Below are positions 33,480 to 42,140 of a stretch of DNA of 64,000 bases, one piece after another. The DNA lies in the NCBI GenBank assembly GCA_017935745.1, contig JAGBGX010000002.1, positions 124,001 to 188,000 on the forward strand, read 5' to 3'. The notes under the pieces are model-generated. The model saw only the letters and a list, made by a program, of their open reading frames with translations. It was not told the origin of the DNA and ran no database searches. A program made the translations under genes and the position numbers. Position 1 is the stretch's first letter. Every line of letters begins with the position of its first letter. This DNA is from Treponema sp. Lineage in GTDB: Bacteria > Spirochaetota > Spirochaetia > Treponematales > Treponemataceae.

Positions 33480-34154
33480 ATGTTTGTAACAAATAAATGC
33501 CAGTGTCCGGAATGCAGCGCTCCTGCCGCTTCAGTGATAATTGAAAATGAAATTATTTCTGAGGCTCCCGGCTTTTGCTTTGAGCATATAAAGAACAAGG
33601 ATGAATACCTTGCCGCGCTGACAGGCTACATACATTCGCATGAAAAGATAGTCGGGCTTTCGGCGTGCGGAATTGAATTTAACGGCCTTGAGCTGTCAAA
33701 CAAGCGCTTTTACGGATGCAATTTTCAGCATTCAAAGTTTTTAAACATACATTCAAACGGCCTCAGGTTCAGAATCTGCATGCTGGATTTTTCCACATTC
33801 AATGACTGTGACTTGCTCAGCAGCAACATTCAGTTTTCATCTTTTTCAGGCTCAAAATTTGTTCATGTGCTTTTTACTGGAAGCGACCTGATTCATAACA
33901 ATTACAACGGAATTCTGGCATATCAGTGCAGCTTTGATGATTCCGACTTTTACAACAGCCGGTTTATCCGGGCAATTCTCATCAATTCTTCCATGAAAAA
34001 CTGCAACCTGAAAAGAACGATTTTCTATAATTCGGTTCGTGAAAATGTTTCATTTAAATTTTCAAATACGCGGGCTGTTTTGGCGGACAGAGGCAAGGAA
34101 GGTCTTGCGGATGAAGATGGCGGCATTGAAATTGAAGACGAGGAAATCATATGA
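33480..34154 (+). CDS. Pentapeptide-repeat protein with N-terminal cysteine motif
   Basis: 224 residues. The N-terminus carries a possible metal site (CQCPEC at 7-12, then GFCFEH). From about 60 to 190 there are pentapeptide-type repeats with F/L at the centre position (FYGCNFQHSKF, LDFSTFNDCDLLSSNIQFSSF, SDFYNSRFIRAILINSSM), predicted to fold as a right-handed quadrilateral beta-helix. The C-terminus is acidic (DEDGGIEIEDEEII). Function unknown; homologous repeats serve as protein-interaction scaffolds or DNA mimics. It overlaps the next gene by 4 nt (ATGA). Confidence 0.85.
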   Translation: MFVTNKCQCPECSAPAASVIIENEIISEAPGFCFEHIKNKDEYLAALTGYIHSHEKIVGLSACGIEFNGLELSNKRFYGCNFQHSKFLNIHSNGLRFRICMLDFSTFNDCDLLSSNIQFSSFSGSKFVHVLFTGSDLIHNNYNGILAYQCSFDDSDFYNSRFIRAILINSSMKNCNLKRTIFYNSVRENVSFKFSNTRAVLADRGKEGLADEDGGIEIEDEEII

Positions 34155-34717
34155 AAGTGTATGTGCATCTCTGCTTTGACGGTTTTACAAACAGCTATAC
34201 TGTCCTGAATGACAATCCTGATGTCATGGAAGCTGTCATTCTTGATCCCGGGAAAGTTGATGCGGATACAATCAGCCTGATAGAGACGGGCGGATACAGC
34301 CTTGCTGCAGTTCTGATTACTCATAATCATAAAAACCACTTGAAGGGTCTTCAGACTTTAAAGAAAATATATGCTCCGACTGTATATTCTGCTGATTCTG
34401 AAACATACGGAATGAACCGCTCGATACTGAACGGCGACGGAACAATCCGTGTCGCGGGCCTGAACGTGGACTTTTTTTCTGTTCCCGGACATTCGCCCGA
34501 CAGCATGGTGTATAAAATCGAGGATATGCTTTTTACGGGAGACACAGTTCTTTCAGGGCTTACCGGCAGCACTTCCAGCAGCTATTCGCAGAAGCTTCTG
34601 TGCCGCAAGATACGGGAAAAGCTTTTTTCGCTGCCAGGCAGGACGGTTGTTTTTCCGGGGCATGGCGCGCCAAGCACAATTGAAAGCGAGCGGCAGTTCA
34701 ATATTGATGTGACATGA
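34151..34717 (+). CDS. Metallo-beta-lactamase-fold hydrolase with altered metal motif
   Basis: 188 residues, glyoxalase II-like MBL fold. Metal motif 1 reads THNHKNH (57-63) where the family has HxHxDH, so the usual site-2 Asp is Asn62. The remaining motifs are ordinary: VPGHSPDSMVY, LFTGDTVL and FPGHGAPSTI. The replacement may leave a single-metal enzyme or reduce activity. It is translationally coupled to the pentapeptide protein, so they probably work together. Function otherwise unknown; the normal MBL protein at 58243 is a useful contrast. Confidence 0.85.
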   Translation: MKVYVHLCFDGFTNSYTVLNDNPDVMEAVILDPGKVDADTISLIETGGYSLAAVLITHNHKNHLKGLQTLKKIYAPTVYSADSETYGMNRSILNGDGTIRVAGLNVDFFSVPGHSPDSMVYKIEDMLFTGDTVLSGLTGSTSSSYSQKLLCRKIREKLFSLPGRTVVFPGHGAPSTIESERQFNIDVT

Positions 34718-34773
34718 GCGCATTTCAGGCGGAGCAAAGGCCTGCGCAGAAACTGTTTTTTTACAGTGCAGAA

Positions 34774-36531
34774 TCAGTCCCTTGAAACAAGGGAAACTCT
34801 TCCGCATGCCAGCCCCCATGTGTCAAGAGCGTAGCTGTTCAGAACTTCCGCTGCATCCACAAATGCCTGCGCCTGAGTGTCCCGTATGTATTGTGCTGAC
34901 TCTCCCTGCATTCTGTTTACGGAGCCTCTTCCTGCCACCTGAAGAAAGTAGCTGCGCACGCTTGAAACTGGCTGCTGCATTATGTACGCCATGAATTCAT
35001 TCTGCATGAGATATTCATCGTTTCTGTCGTAGCCGAGCCCCGGCTGTGTTTCCCAGAATGTCTGTATGAATTCCAGCGAGCCGGGATCGAACATTGTATA
35101 GCAGGCCGCGCAGACGTTTCTAAAGCTTTCTGTTGTGAAAAAAATTCCGTGCCAGCTTTCGTGCGCAAGAAACGTATGGCGCAGGTAGCGCGGTGATTCC
35201 CGTGAAAATGAAATGACAGCTCCGTCTCCGGCTGTAAATCCGCCGCTGCCTTTTATAATGATTCTGTTTGCTTCAAGAATTTCCTTCAGCAGAAGCTCGT
35301 ATTCATTGAGCGCAAACTGCTGACGCTCGGCCTCTGAAAAAAACGCTGCCAGATCTTCCGCCTTGTAGTCGTGCGCGTTGTAACCGTGCTTGTTCTTTAC
35401 AAAGTCGTCGCTCACAAGCGTTCCCTTGTATCCGGCTTTTTCCGCAAAGTAGGCGAGCCGCGTAAAGAACTGGTTCTGGACGGCATAGCTGGAAAAGTCA
35501 AAGAACAGAACTCCGGGAAAAAGCTCCCACTCAAAAAGCTCGTAGTCAGCTCTTCTCCAGTTTTTCTGCGGCCAGTCCATTACAAGCCCGAGATCTGTTT
35601 TCAGCGGAAAGAGAACTGCTGCGTCCTGGCCTTGCGCAAGGGAAGGCGCGTTTGCGCTCATTATAAGCCTGTCCACCAGCTCCGCGTTTTCTGTAAGCCC
35701 GATTTTTTCAATCCCGTTTTCAAATGCGGCTGACTGCACCGTTTTTGTACTGCTGCTTCTGTTCAGCCTGATGGAAATGTTCTGTCCGTTTACACTGAGC
35801 CTGACTTTCTTTTGCGGCGCCGCGCCTTCTTCGGCACGGACTGAGATTTCAGTTTTCGGCATGACTCGCGCAGGAAGGTTCTGGACGGGAAACAGATTCC
35901 GCGCATCCCGGAAATCCGCGCCTGAAAAATTCCATTGCACGCTTCCGCCTGAAGGCCCGAATGCAAAGAGCGGCGGTCTGCCTGCCTCGTGTTCCCAGCC
36001 GATTTTCGCTTCGGTAATCTGCGCCTCCGTAACTGAAAAAGGCGCTGTTCCGTATATAAAGAATCCTGCCGGAAGCGGAGCGTTCTGCGCAACGGAAAAC
36101 AGAAGCCTGAACGAGTCTGAGAGGCAGCTCTTGAAATTTCCCGTTATCAGGCCGCGGGAGCTGATGATATTCTGCACATTCAGCCCTTTTGAAAAATCAT
36201 CGTCAAGCAGAAGCCCGAACACAAACGGAACGTCTGCGGCGTCCTGCTTGAATTCCTTTTTAAATGAAATGGTGACGGAAATTCCTGCGCCCGTGTTCTT
36301 GTAGCGCACGTTGGAAAGATGCGCCTTTTGGTTTTCAGTGAATTTGAAGAAGAGGTACTGATTTTTTTGCGGGTTGTCAATTCTGGCTTTTACAGAAGCC
36401 TTGCTGAGCGCAAGAAATTTTTCTCCGTTCATTCCGAGCGAGGATTCCTGCGGCGCAAATTCTGCGGCACAGGCAGAAATAATAAAGCTGAAAAAGACGG
36501 CGGAAGCAGTCCTGCAAAAATGTTGTTTCAT
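34774..36531 (-). CDS. Secreted protein with HExxH metallopeptidase motif
   Basis: 585 residues. Signal peptide (KQHFCRTASAVFFSFIISACA). The N-terminal half looks beta-rich and carbohydrate- or protein-binding-like. Near residue 457 is LAHESWHGIFF, an HExxH zinc motif, followed by Tyr/Asp/Glu-rich helices (YDRNDEYLMQNEFMAYIMQQP), in which the Glu of NEF could be the third ligand of a gluzincin. No close family recognised; an exported zinc peptidase is the inference. TATACA/TAGTAT lies 3-6 nt before the ATG and no ribosome site is seen. It is divergent from 36580. Confidence 0.65.
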   Translation of the reverse strand: MKQHFCRTASAVFFSFIISACAAEFAPQESSLGMNGEKFLALSKASVKARIDNPQKNQYLFFKFTENQKAHLSNVRYKNTGAGISVTISFKKEFKQDAADVPFVFGLLLDDDFSKGLNVQNIISSRGLITGNFKSCLSDSFRLLFSVAQNAPLPAGFFIYGTAPFSVTEAQITEAKIGWEHEAGRPPLFAFGPSGGSVQWNFSGADFRDARNLFPVQNLPARVMPKTEISVRAEEGAAPQKKVRLSVNGQNISIRLNRSSSTKTVQSAAFENGIEKIGLTENAELVDRLIMSANAPSLAQGQDAAVLFPLKTDLGLVMDWPQKNWRRADYELFEWELFPGVLFFDFSSYAVQNQFFTRLAYFAEKAGYKGTLVSDDFVKNKHGYNAHDYKAEDLAAFFSEAERQQFALNEYELLLKEILEANRIIIKGSGGFTAGDGAVISFSRESPRYLRHTFLAHESWHGIFFTTESFRNVCAACYTMFDPGSLEFIQTFWETQPGLGYDRNDEYLMQNEFMAYIMQQPVSSVRSYFLQVAGRGSVNRMQGESAQYIRDTQAQAFVDAAEVLNSYALDTWGLACGRVSLVSRD

Positions 36532-36579
36532 GCCTGTATACTACACTTTTTTTTCACTTTGCTCTATACTGAACTGAAA

Positions 36580-37008
36580 ATGAATGTCCTGATTCCTAAC
36601 AAAGACACGCTTGTGTTCCTTGCAAATGTCCAGAGAAAAATCCTTGAGTCATACAATTCCCGTTTTGCTCCCGGGTCTCTTGCTGTGCCGCAGTTTCCGC
36701 TGTGGGCATTCTTTGATTTTCCATCTCCGAAAAAATGCGCTTCATGCTCGCTGCTTTTTCCCTGCCTTGGTGCAGATGAATTTTTTTTCCCTGCCGAGCT
36801 GTCGTTTTTCAGCGGCGGCCGCATAGTGACAGCCCGTCTGAAAATTGTGTTCGCCTCTGTCAGAAACAGCCCGGCTGCTGCCGGCAGCTTTTCAGACGAA
36901 AGCGTGCAGGAACTGTTTCCAAGAAACGAGCGGGTGTTCAGGACAGGCGAAGCTTCTGTTGAAAACAACGGCTGGCAGCTGTTCAGCAGCGTCTGGCATA
37001 AGTGCTGA
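36580..37008 (+). CDS. Hypothetical protein, leaderless start
   Basis: 142 residues: MNVLIPNKDTLVFLANVQRK, then a Phe/Pro-rich central part (PLWAFFDFPSPKKCASCSLLFP) and VENNGWQLFSSVWHKC at the end. No domain recognised and no signal peptide. The -10 TATACT (36565-36570) ends 9 nt before the ATG, which has no ribosome site. The last 26 nt overlap the convergent ilvH gene. The frame is open upstream to 36319, but that part overlaps the divergent secreted protein and is not likely coding. Confidence 0.6.
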   Translation: MNVLIPNKDTLVFLANVQRKILESYNSRFAPGSLAVPQFPLWAFFDFPSPKKCASCSLLFPCLGADEFFFPAELSFFSGGRIVTARLKIVFASVRNSPAAAGSFSDESVQELFPRNERVFRTGEASVENNGWQLFSSVWHKC

Positions 37009-37510
37009 ACTGCTCTTTTTGCTTCATGACTTTTTCGCCGCGGTCCATTGCGACAAGCCCGGACTTTAAAAGCTCAAGGATTCCGTATGGCTCCAGAAGC
37101 CTGATGAGCGAGCTGATTTTTTCTTCGCTTCCGGTCGCTTCAACAATAAGCGCATTTTCGGACACATCGACAATATGCGCGCGGTAGATGCTGCATGTTT
37201 CGATTATGACGCCGCGGTCTTCACCTGTCGCCTTGACCTTTATAAGCGCAGTTTCCCGCTGGCAGGTTGAAGAAGGGCAGCAGTGCTCAATCGAAATGAC
37301 TTCAACAAGCTTTGAAAGCTGCTTTTCAATCTGCTCAAGGATATATTCGTCTCCGCACACGACAATCGTCATGCGCGACTTTCCCGGCTCGGCAGTTTCG
37401 CAGACGGTGAGCGAGTCGATGTTGTATCCTCTGCGGCTGAACAGCCCTGAAACGCGGCTCAGGACTCCGGCATGATTTTCTACAAGAACTGAAAGCACAT
37501 ATTTTTTCAT
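36983..37510 (-). CDS. ilvH: Acetolactate synthase small (regulatory) subunit
   Basis: 175 residues. The N-terminal ACT domain is typical: VLVENHAGVLSRVSGLFSRRGYNIDSL, read as ENHAGVLSRVSGLFSRRGYN and SLTV. The C-terminal domain (about 95-165) contains IVDVSENALIVEATG. It binds valine and regulates the catalytic IlvB subunit, which is not next to it here, an unusual arrangement. It follows the DAHP synthase-prephenate dehydratase gene by 19 nt, so branched-chain and aromatic synthesis share a transcript. Confidence 0.94.
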   Translation of the reverse strand: MKKYVLSVLVENHAGVLSRVSGLFSRRGYNIDSLTVCETAEPGKSRMTIVVCGDEYILEQIEKQLSKLVEVISIEHCCPSSTCQRETALIKVKATGEDRGVIIETCSIYRAHIVDVSENALIVEATGSEEKISSLIRLLEPYGILELLKSGLVAMDRGEKVMKQKEQFSTYARRC

Positions 37511-37529
37511 TGTGGCTTGCCTCCTTTTT

Positions 37530-39476
37530 TCATTTTCCCAGCTCAGAATAAACTCCGAGCAGACGTATGTCTTCCACGCGGTCTGAAAGCCGCTGCATCA
37601 GGGCTGCTGCATATTGTTCCGCATCTGTTCCTGCGTCCTTAAGCTCCGCGTCGGCATAGAACCAGTATCTCCACGGCTGTCCTGCGATCGGGCGGGATTC
37701 AAGCCGCGTCAGGTTCAGCCGGCATTCATTGAACACGCCGAGCACATTGTACAGGGCGCCCGGCTCGTTTTTTGTCTTGAAGATAAAGCTTGCCATGTTC
37801 AGCGCCCTGTTTGCTTCGCGCGCTCCTTTTGCATGGACTGTGTGGTTCGCCCTGATTACAACAAACCGCGTGAAATTTCCCGGATCGTCCTCGACATCTT
37901 CAGCAATGACTGAAAGTCCGTACAGCTTTGCGTTCAGCGGGCTTGCAATTGCGGCATTTTCCCTCGAGCCGATCGTTGCAATATGTTCGGCGGCTGTTGC
38001 GGTTGACGGAGCATCGATGTGATTCCATTCCGGGCGGCCGGCAAGGAATTTTTTGCACTGGCTGAATGCCTGCGGATGGGAATGCACATTCCGTATGTCT
38101 GCAAGCGAAGCTCCCTTTATTCCCAGCAGCGCGTGGCGGATATTGAGCGTGACGGCGCCCACAATGCTTACATCCTCGAACCGGCTGAAATTGTCGTAGT
38201 TCTGGAAGACGCTTCCGGCAAGGCTGTTTTCAATCGGAATCATTCCGTAGTCGGCTTTCCCGTCGATGACGCTCTGGAAAATGTCTTCAAATGAGTCAAC
38301 TGGCTTCGGCTCTGCATCGGCTGAATCGAAGTACCGCAGGATTGCCTGCTCCGCATATGCTCCGCGCTTTCCGCTGTATGCGCAGATGATTTTTTGTGCT
38401 GATGATGTTTCGCTCTGGCTGACGACAGAAACTTTTTCCTCGCGGATATGGGCGACTGCCTTGCCGATGACTGGCGCGAGCGCTTCGATGTCGTGCATCA
38501 TTTTGCTGAACTGCTGGGGAACCATGGACTGCGCGCCGTCGCTGAACGCCTTTTCAGGATGATTGTGCACTTCCACTATGATTCCGTCTGCTCCTGAGGC
38601 AACCGATGCAAGCCCCATCGGAGGAACTTTGTCACGGATTCCGACAGCATGGCTCGGATCCACGATAATCGGCAGGTGAGTGAGCGAGCGCAGGACGGGA
38701 ATTGCAGAAATGTCAAGCGTGTTCCGCGTTGCATGCTCAAATGTGCGGATTCCCCGCTCGCAGAGAATCACGCTGTCTGTTCCGCTCGAAAGCAGATACT
38801 CGGCTGACATCAGAAGCTCTTCCAGCGTTGCAGTGTAGCTCCGCTTTAAGATGACGGGCTTTCCGATTGCGCCGACTTTTTTCAGCAGATCAAAATTCTG
38901 CATGTTGCGCGCGCCGATCTGGTATACATCAACATAGTCCTTCATCAGCGGAATAAGAGACTCGGAAACGATTTCTGTTACAATCGGAAGCCCGAACTGC
39001 TCTCCGGCTTCCTTGAGATACTTCAGCCCTTCTTCGCCAAGTCCCTGAAAGCTGTACGGAGACGAGCGCGGCTTCCAGGCTCCTCCGCGCAGCATGACGG
39101 CTCCGCTCGCAGCAACTGATGCTGCAATTTCCTGTATCTGGCTGCGGCTTTCTACGGCGCACGGCCCGGCAATGCAGACAATGTGCTGTCCGCCGATCCG
39201 TATGGCCTGTCCGCGGCTGTTCGGCACTTCGATGACAGTGTTTTCTTTCTTGAATTCCCGGCTTGCAAGCTTGTACGGCCTGCTGATTGGAATGACGGAA
39301 TGCACTGCCGGCAGAAGCTCCACTTCCTTTATGTCCATGGAAACTTTTCCGACGGCGGCAATAACCGTATCTTCTTCACCGACTATTTCATTAAGCTTGA
39401 AATTCCGCTTCTGCAAAAACTGGCGGACGCTTTCTTTCTGTTCTTCGGTTGAATTCTTTTTTAAAACGATAACCAT
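37530..39476 (-). CDS. Fusion protein: DAHP synthase - prephenate dehydratase (with ACT domain)
   Basis: 648 residues in three parts. Residues 1-70 are a ferredoxin-like regulatory domain and about 75-345 a type I DAHP synthase of the Thermotoga/AroG-gamma class (IAGPCAVESRSQI, MLRGGAWKPRSSPYSFQGLG, QIGARNMQNFDLLK, DPSHAVG). About 365-545 is prephenate dehydratase (YSGKRGAYAEQAI, PIENSLAGSV, STATAAEHIA, GNFTRFVVI), followed by a C-terminal ACT domain (FKTKNEPGALYNVLGVF, LTRLESRPI) that normally senses phenylalanine. It thus joins the first committed shikimate step with a phenylalanine-branch step, without a chorismate mutase domain. Leaderless start: -10 TATGAT 8 nt before the ATG. Confidence 0.93.
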   Translation of the reverse strand: MVIVLKKNSTEEQKESVRQFLQKRNFKLNEIVGEEDTVIAAVGKVSMDIKEVELLPAVHSVIPISRPYKLASREFKKENTVIEVPNSRGQAIRIGGQHIVCIAGPCAVESRSQIQEIAASVAASGAVMLRGGAWKPRSSPYSFQGLGEEGLKYLKEAGEQFGLPIVTEIVSESLIPLMKDYVDVYQIGARNMQNFDLLKKVGAIGKPVILKRSYTATLEELLMSAEYLLSSGTDSVILCERGIRTFEHATRNTLDISAIPVLRSLTHLPIIVDPSHAVGIRDKVPPMGLASVASGADGIIVEVHNHPEKAFSDGAQSMVPQQFSKMMHDIEALAPVIGKAVAHIREEKVSVVSQSETSSAQKIICAYSGKRGAYAEQAILRYFDSADAEPKPVDSFEDIFQSVIDGKADYGMIPIENSLAGSVFQNYDNFSRFEDVSIVGAVTLNIRHALLGIKGASLADIRNVHSHPQAFSQCKKFLAGRPEWNHIDAPSTATAAEHIATIGSRENAAIASPLNAKLYGLSVIAEDVEDDPGNFTRFVVIRANHTVHAKGAREANRALNMASFIFKTKNEPGALYNVLGVFNECRLNLTRLESRPIAGQPWRYWFYADAELKDAGTDAEQYAAALMQRLSDRVEDIRLLGVYSELGK

Positions 39477-39484
39477 ATCTGAAA

Positions 39485-39513
39485 ATCATATCACAATCAG
39501 GAAAAATCTTCAA
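39485..39513 (-). promoter_or_regulatory. Promoter of the DAHP synthase fusion gene (leaderless)
   Basis: Minus strand: -35 TTGAAG (plus 39508-39513), 17-nt spacer, -10 TATGAT (plus 39485-39490), 8 nt to the ATG at 39476; no Shine-Dalgarno. Confidence 0.75.
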
Positions 39514-39557
39514 TCAACATCTCTGGCGCAGAGCATCGGTGCAAAATCCTTTGCATG

Positions 39558-39594
39558 AAAAAAAGCCATCCTGCGCTGTATAGCTCAGGATGGC
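39558..39594 (-). terminator. Rho-independent terminator after the binding-protein gene 39699-40994
   Basis: On the minus strand GCCATCCTG and CAGGATGGC form a 9-bp stem around a 12-nt loop, followed by seven T. It insulates the sugar-binding-protein unit from the aromatic gene downstream. Confidence 0.9.
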
Positions 39595-39698
39595 CTGTCA
39601 TGGAAAAAATACGGATTGTTTTCTTCTATAGGGAAAGGACGAACGCAGCACCGCAGAACGGCTCAGTTTCCGCAGATGTGCGTTTGTCCGCGTGAAAG

Positions 39699-40994
39699 TC
39701 AGTCTATGCTGCTGTCCTTGCGCGCCTTTGCCCAGCGGCGGTTCCAGTCGTTCATGATGTCGTCAAATGATTCTGATGTTGTTCCCATGGCGGCATCAAT
39801 GATTCTCTTTTTTTCCGGATCTGACCAGAAGCCGATTTCGCTTTCCTTGTCCAGGGTGTCGTATGCGCTTTCGTATCCTTCCGGCGCTTTTGCCATTTCA
39901 AAGTATTCTACGCCCATTGTGCTGAACGAATCCAAAACGGCAGGATATGCACCTCCCTTGCGCGGAGGAATTGACTCGTTGAACTGCACCCAGTCTGTGT
40001 CATCGCAGAAGAATTTGATCCATGCATACGCAGTGGCCTTGTTCTTGCTATGCTTGTTGATGCACAGAGGCATGTCCAGCGATGCTTCCGCATACTTTTT
40101 TCCATTGACAACGGCAGGAACGGGCATATAGCCGATGTCATCAGGATTGTCAGCGATTTCCTTGACCTGCGGAATTGCCCATGAGCCAAGCACCATGCAG
40201 CCGATTTTTCCGTCAGCAATCTGCTGCTTTGAAAGCTCCCAGTCGGAAGAAAGCATGTCCTTTTCGCACAGTCCGCGCTTTACTGCTTCATACATGACTT
40301 TGTATGTTTCATAGTGCGGATCTCCCGGCACGAACGGAGCATCTTCATGGATAATCGTGTTCTTGTACTGCGGATCGCCTGAGAATGAGCTTACCGTTCC
40401 TTCCCACTGGTTCAGCGTCCAGCCGGCAGGGTAGTTTATCTGAAGCGGAACAGCATCGGTTTTTTCCTTGATGAGCTCGAGCGCTTCGTAGAATTCGTCT
40501 GTTGTCTCTGGAACGCTTGCTCCTGCCTGCTCAAATACTTTTTTATTGTACAGAATTCCGCTGCCCACAACTGCGTTTGCCGGGTAGCAGTACACTGTTC
40601 CGTTGTAGAAAATCGGGCTTGAGCCGCTTGTAAAGTTGAATTCCTTTTCAAAGTCTTCAATTGCTCCGAGCGGCTCAAAGTAATCCGCATAGCTGACTGA
40701 CTGAATGTCCGGCTTGCACAGGACATCTCCGTATTCCTGGGTTGCCATGCGGGTGCGCACTGTTCCGTTGTAGTCTGTGATGCCTTCAAATTCAACGGAA
40801 GTTCCCGGATATTTCGCTTCAAACTGCTCCTTGTATTCCTGAAGCTTTGTGTCAATCAAGTCCGTTCTGTTGGTGAGGACGATGATTGAGCCTCCGATTT
40901 TTCCGTTCAGACTGTTGTCTGCGGATTCCTTTTTTGCGCATCCCGCGCAGGCAAGGGCTAGAGCCGCTGCCAGAGGGAAAAGAATTCTTTTCAT
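39699..40994 (-). CDS. Sugar ABC transporter substrate-binding lipoprotein (second system)
   Basis: 431 residues. Lipobox ACAGC with lipidated Cys19. Family 1 extracellular binding protein: GGSIIVLTNRTDLIDTKLQE at the start, TDEFYEALELIKEK, then the aromatic-rich cleft segment YPAGWTLNQWEGTVSSF and FNESIPPRKGGAYPAVLDSF. It is transcribed away from the two permeases (41257, 42141), with which it must function. AAGGAGA is 9 nt before the ATG. No ATPase gene is nearby. The neighbouring 2-epimerase gene suggests a beta-linked oligosaccharide as ligand. Confidence 0.93.
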   Translation of the reverse strand: MKRILFPLAAALALACAGCAKKESADNSLNGKIGGSIIVLTNRTDLIDTKLQEYKEQFEAKYPGTSVEFEGITDYNGTVRTRMATQEYGDVLCKPDIQSVSYADYFEPLGAIEDFEKEFNFTSGSSPIFYNGTVYCYPANAVVGSGILYNKKVFEQAGASVPETTDEFYEALELIKEKTDAVPLQINYPAGWTLNQWEGTVSSFSGDPQYKNTIIHEDAPFVPGDPHYETYKVMYEAVKRGLCEKDMLSSDWELSKQQIADGKIGCMVLGSWAIPQVKEIADNPDDIGYMPVPAVVNGKKYAEASLDMPLCINKHSKNKATAYAWIKFFCDDTDWVQFNESIPPRKGGAYPAVLDSFSTMGVEYFEMAKAPEGYESAYDTLDKESEIGFWSDPEKKRIIDAAMGTTSESFDDIMNDWNRRWAKARKDSSID

Positions 40995-41019
40995 CTTGTT
41001 AATCTCCTTGTTAAAGAAT

Positions 41020-41071
41020 AGAAATCGTTTTCTTTATTATTTTATAATAACACATATTTTGCGGAAGTCAA
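41020..41071 (-). promoter_or_regulatory. Minus-strand promoter and operator of the second sugar ABC system
   Basis: -35 TTGACT (plus 41066-41071), 16-nt spacer, -10 TATTAT (plus 41044-41049). AGAAATCGTTTTCT (41020-41033) lies just downstream, across the expected start of transcription. Confidence 0.7.
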
Positions 41072-41162
41072 GTGCATTTGTGTTTTTTATTTCGATTATT
41101 ATTTTACATATATATAATAAAATTAAAAAAAGAACTGCATGAAAAATAAAAAGAAAAAGAAT

Positions 41163-41215
41163 TTGACAAAACAGGCATGCAGATGGTATTCTATAAAAAA
41201 GAGAAATCGATTTCT
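41163..41215 (+). promoter_or_regulatory. Plus-strand promoter and palindromic operator of the second sugar ABC system
   Basis: -35 TTGACA (41163-41168), 18-nt spacer, -10 TATTCT (41187-41192). The perfect 14-bp palindrome AGAAATCGATTTCT (41202-41215) begins about 10 nt after the -10. Promoter-operator spacing mirrors the minus-strand side, so one LacI-like regulator probably controls both directions. Its gene is not in the window. Confidence 0.75.
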
Positions 41216-41256
41216 TTACTTTTCTCTCCCTTTTTCGGGAGCGAGGCGAGGTGCGT

Positions 41257-42123
41257 ATGAAAATGCAGATGTCTTACAATCGGCAGAGAAAATGGGTTAT
41301 TTTTGCTTTTCTTCTTGTTCCTGTTTTTCTGGTCGTTGTGTTCGGATTTCTCCCGGTGTTCAATATGCTGGGCTACAGTTTTTTGAAGTGGGATGGAATC
41401 GGGCCTAAAAAATTTATCGGACTGGACAACTATCAGGAGCTGTTTACCCGGCAGGAAAATTTCAGGGTGTTCGGCGTGAGCATTTACTATTTTGTCGGCT
41501 CCCTGATTCAGCTGGCTGTTGCGCTGTTGTGCGCCGTGATTTTGTGCTCGCAGATAAAAGGCGCGACATTCTTTAAAGGAGTGCTTTTCTTTCCGAACCT
41601 GATTAACGGAGTCGCCATCGGCTTTATATTTCTGTATTTCTTTAAAGACACGGGAACGCTCAATTCGCTGCTGAAGCTTATGGGAGCCAAGGAGCCTCCG
41701 CTGTGGCTCACTGATTCCTCCAAAGTCAACTATTCGCTTGCGTTTACTTCTATCTGGCGGTACACGGGATTCAATGTGGTCATGTTCGTGGCTGCAATTC
41801 AGTCGCTTCCGTCTGATGTGTATGAAGCTGCGAATCTTGACGGCGCGACTTCCTGGCAGAAATTCCGGTACATTACATTTCCGGGAATAGCTCCCGTCAT
41901 CCAGATAAACATGATTCTTGCAGTCAAGGGCGCAGTCAGCGTGTTTGAAATTCCGTACATTATGACTGGCGGCGGAAACGGATCGTCAACGTTCGTCATC
42001 AGGACGATGGACACTGCGTTTAAGTTCAACAAAATCGGCTTAGCTTCCGCAATGGCCATTGTGCTGACTATTATTGTGATTGTCGTTTCAGCGGTTCAAG
42101 ACCGTCTGTTCAGCCAGAAATAA
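41257..42123 (+). CDS. Sugar ABC transporter permease, MalF/UgpA type (second system)
   Basis: 288 residues, six predicted helices starting with KWVIFAFLLVPVFLVVVFGF. EAA loop: YEAANLDGATSWQKFRYITFPG. It forms the channel with the next permease. Several in-frame starts are possible (GTG 41251, ATG 41257, ATG 41263, ATG 41269); GAGG-type ribosome sites at 41243-41253 do not decide between them. The next gene starts 17 nt downstream. Confidence 0.9.
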   Translation: MKMQMSYNRQRKWVIFAFLLVPVFLVVVFGFLPVFNMLGYSFLKWDGIGPKKFIGLDNYQELFTRQENFRVFGVSIYYFVGSLIQLAVALLCAVILCSQIKGATFFKGVLFFPNLINGVAIGFIFLYFFKDTGTLNSLLKLMGAKEPPLWLTDSSKVNYSLAFTSIWRYTGFNVVMFVAAIQSLPSDVYEAANLDGATSWQKFRYITFPGIAPVIQINMILAVKGAVSVFEIPYIMTGGGNGSSTFVIRTMDTAFKFNKIGLASAMAIVLTIIVIVVSAVQDRLFSQK

Positions 42124-42140
42124 TATAAGAGGAAGAAAAA

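Noticed and set aside
36319-36579. N-terminal extension of the hypothetical gene at 36580
   Set aside because: It overlaps the start and signal peptide of the divergent secreted protein, and a -10 box lies just before the internal ATG.
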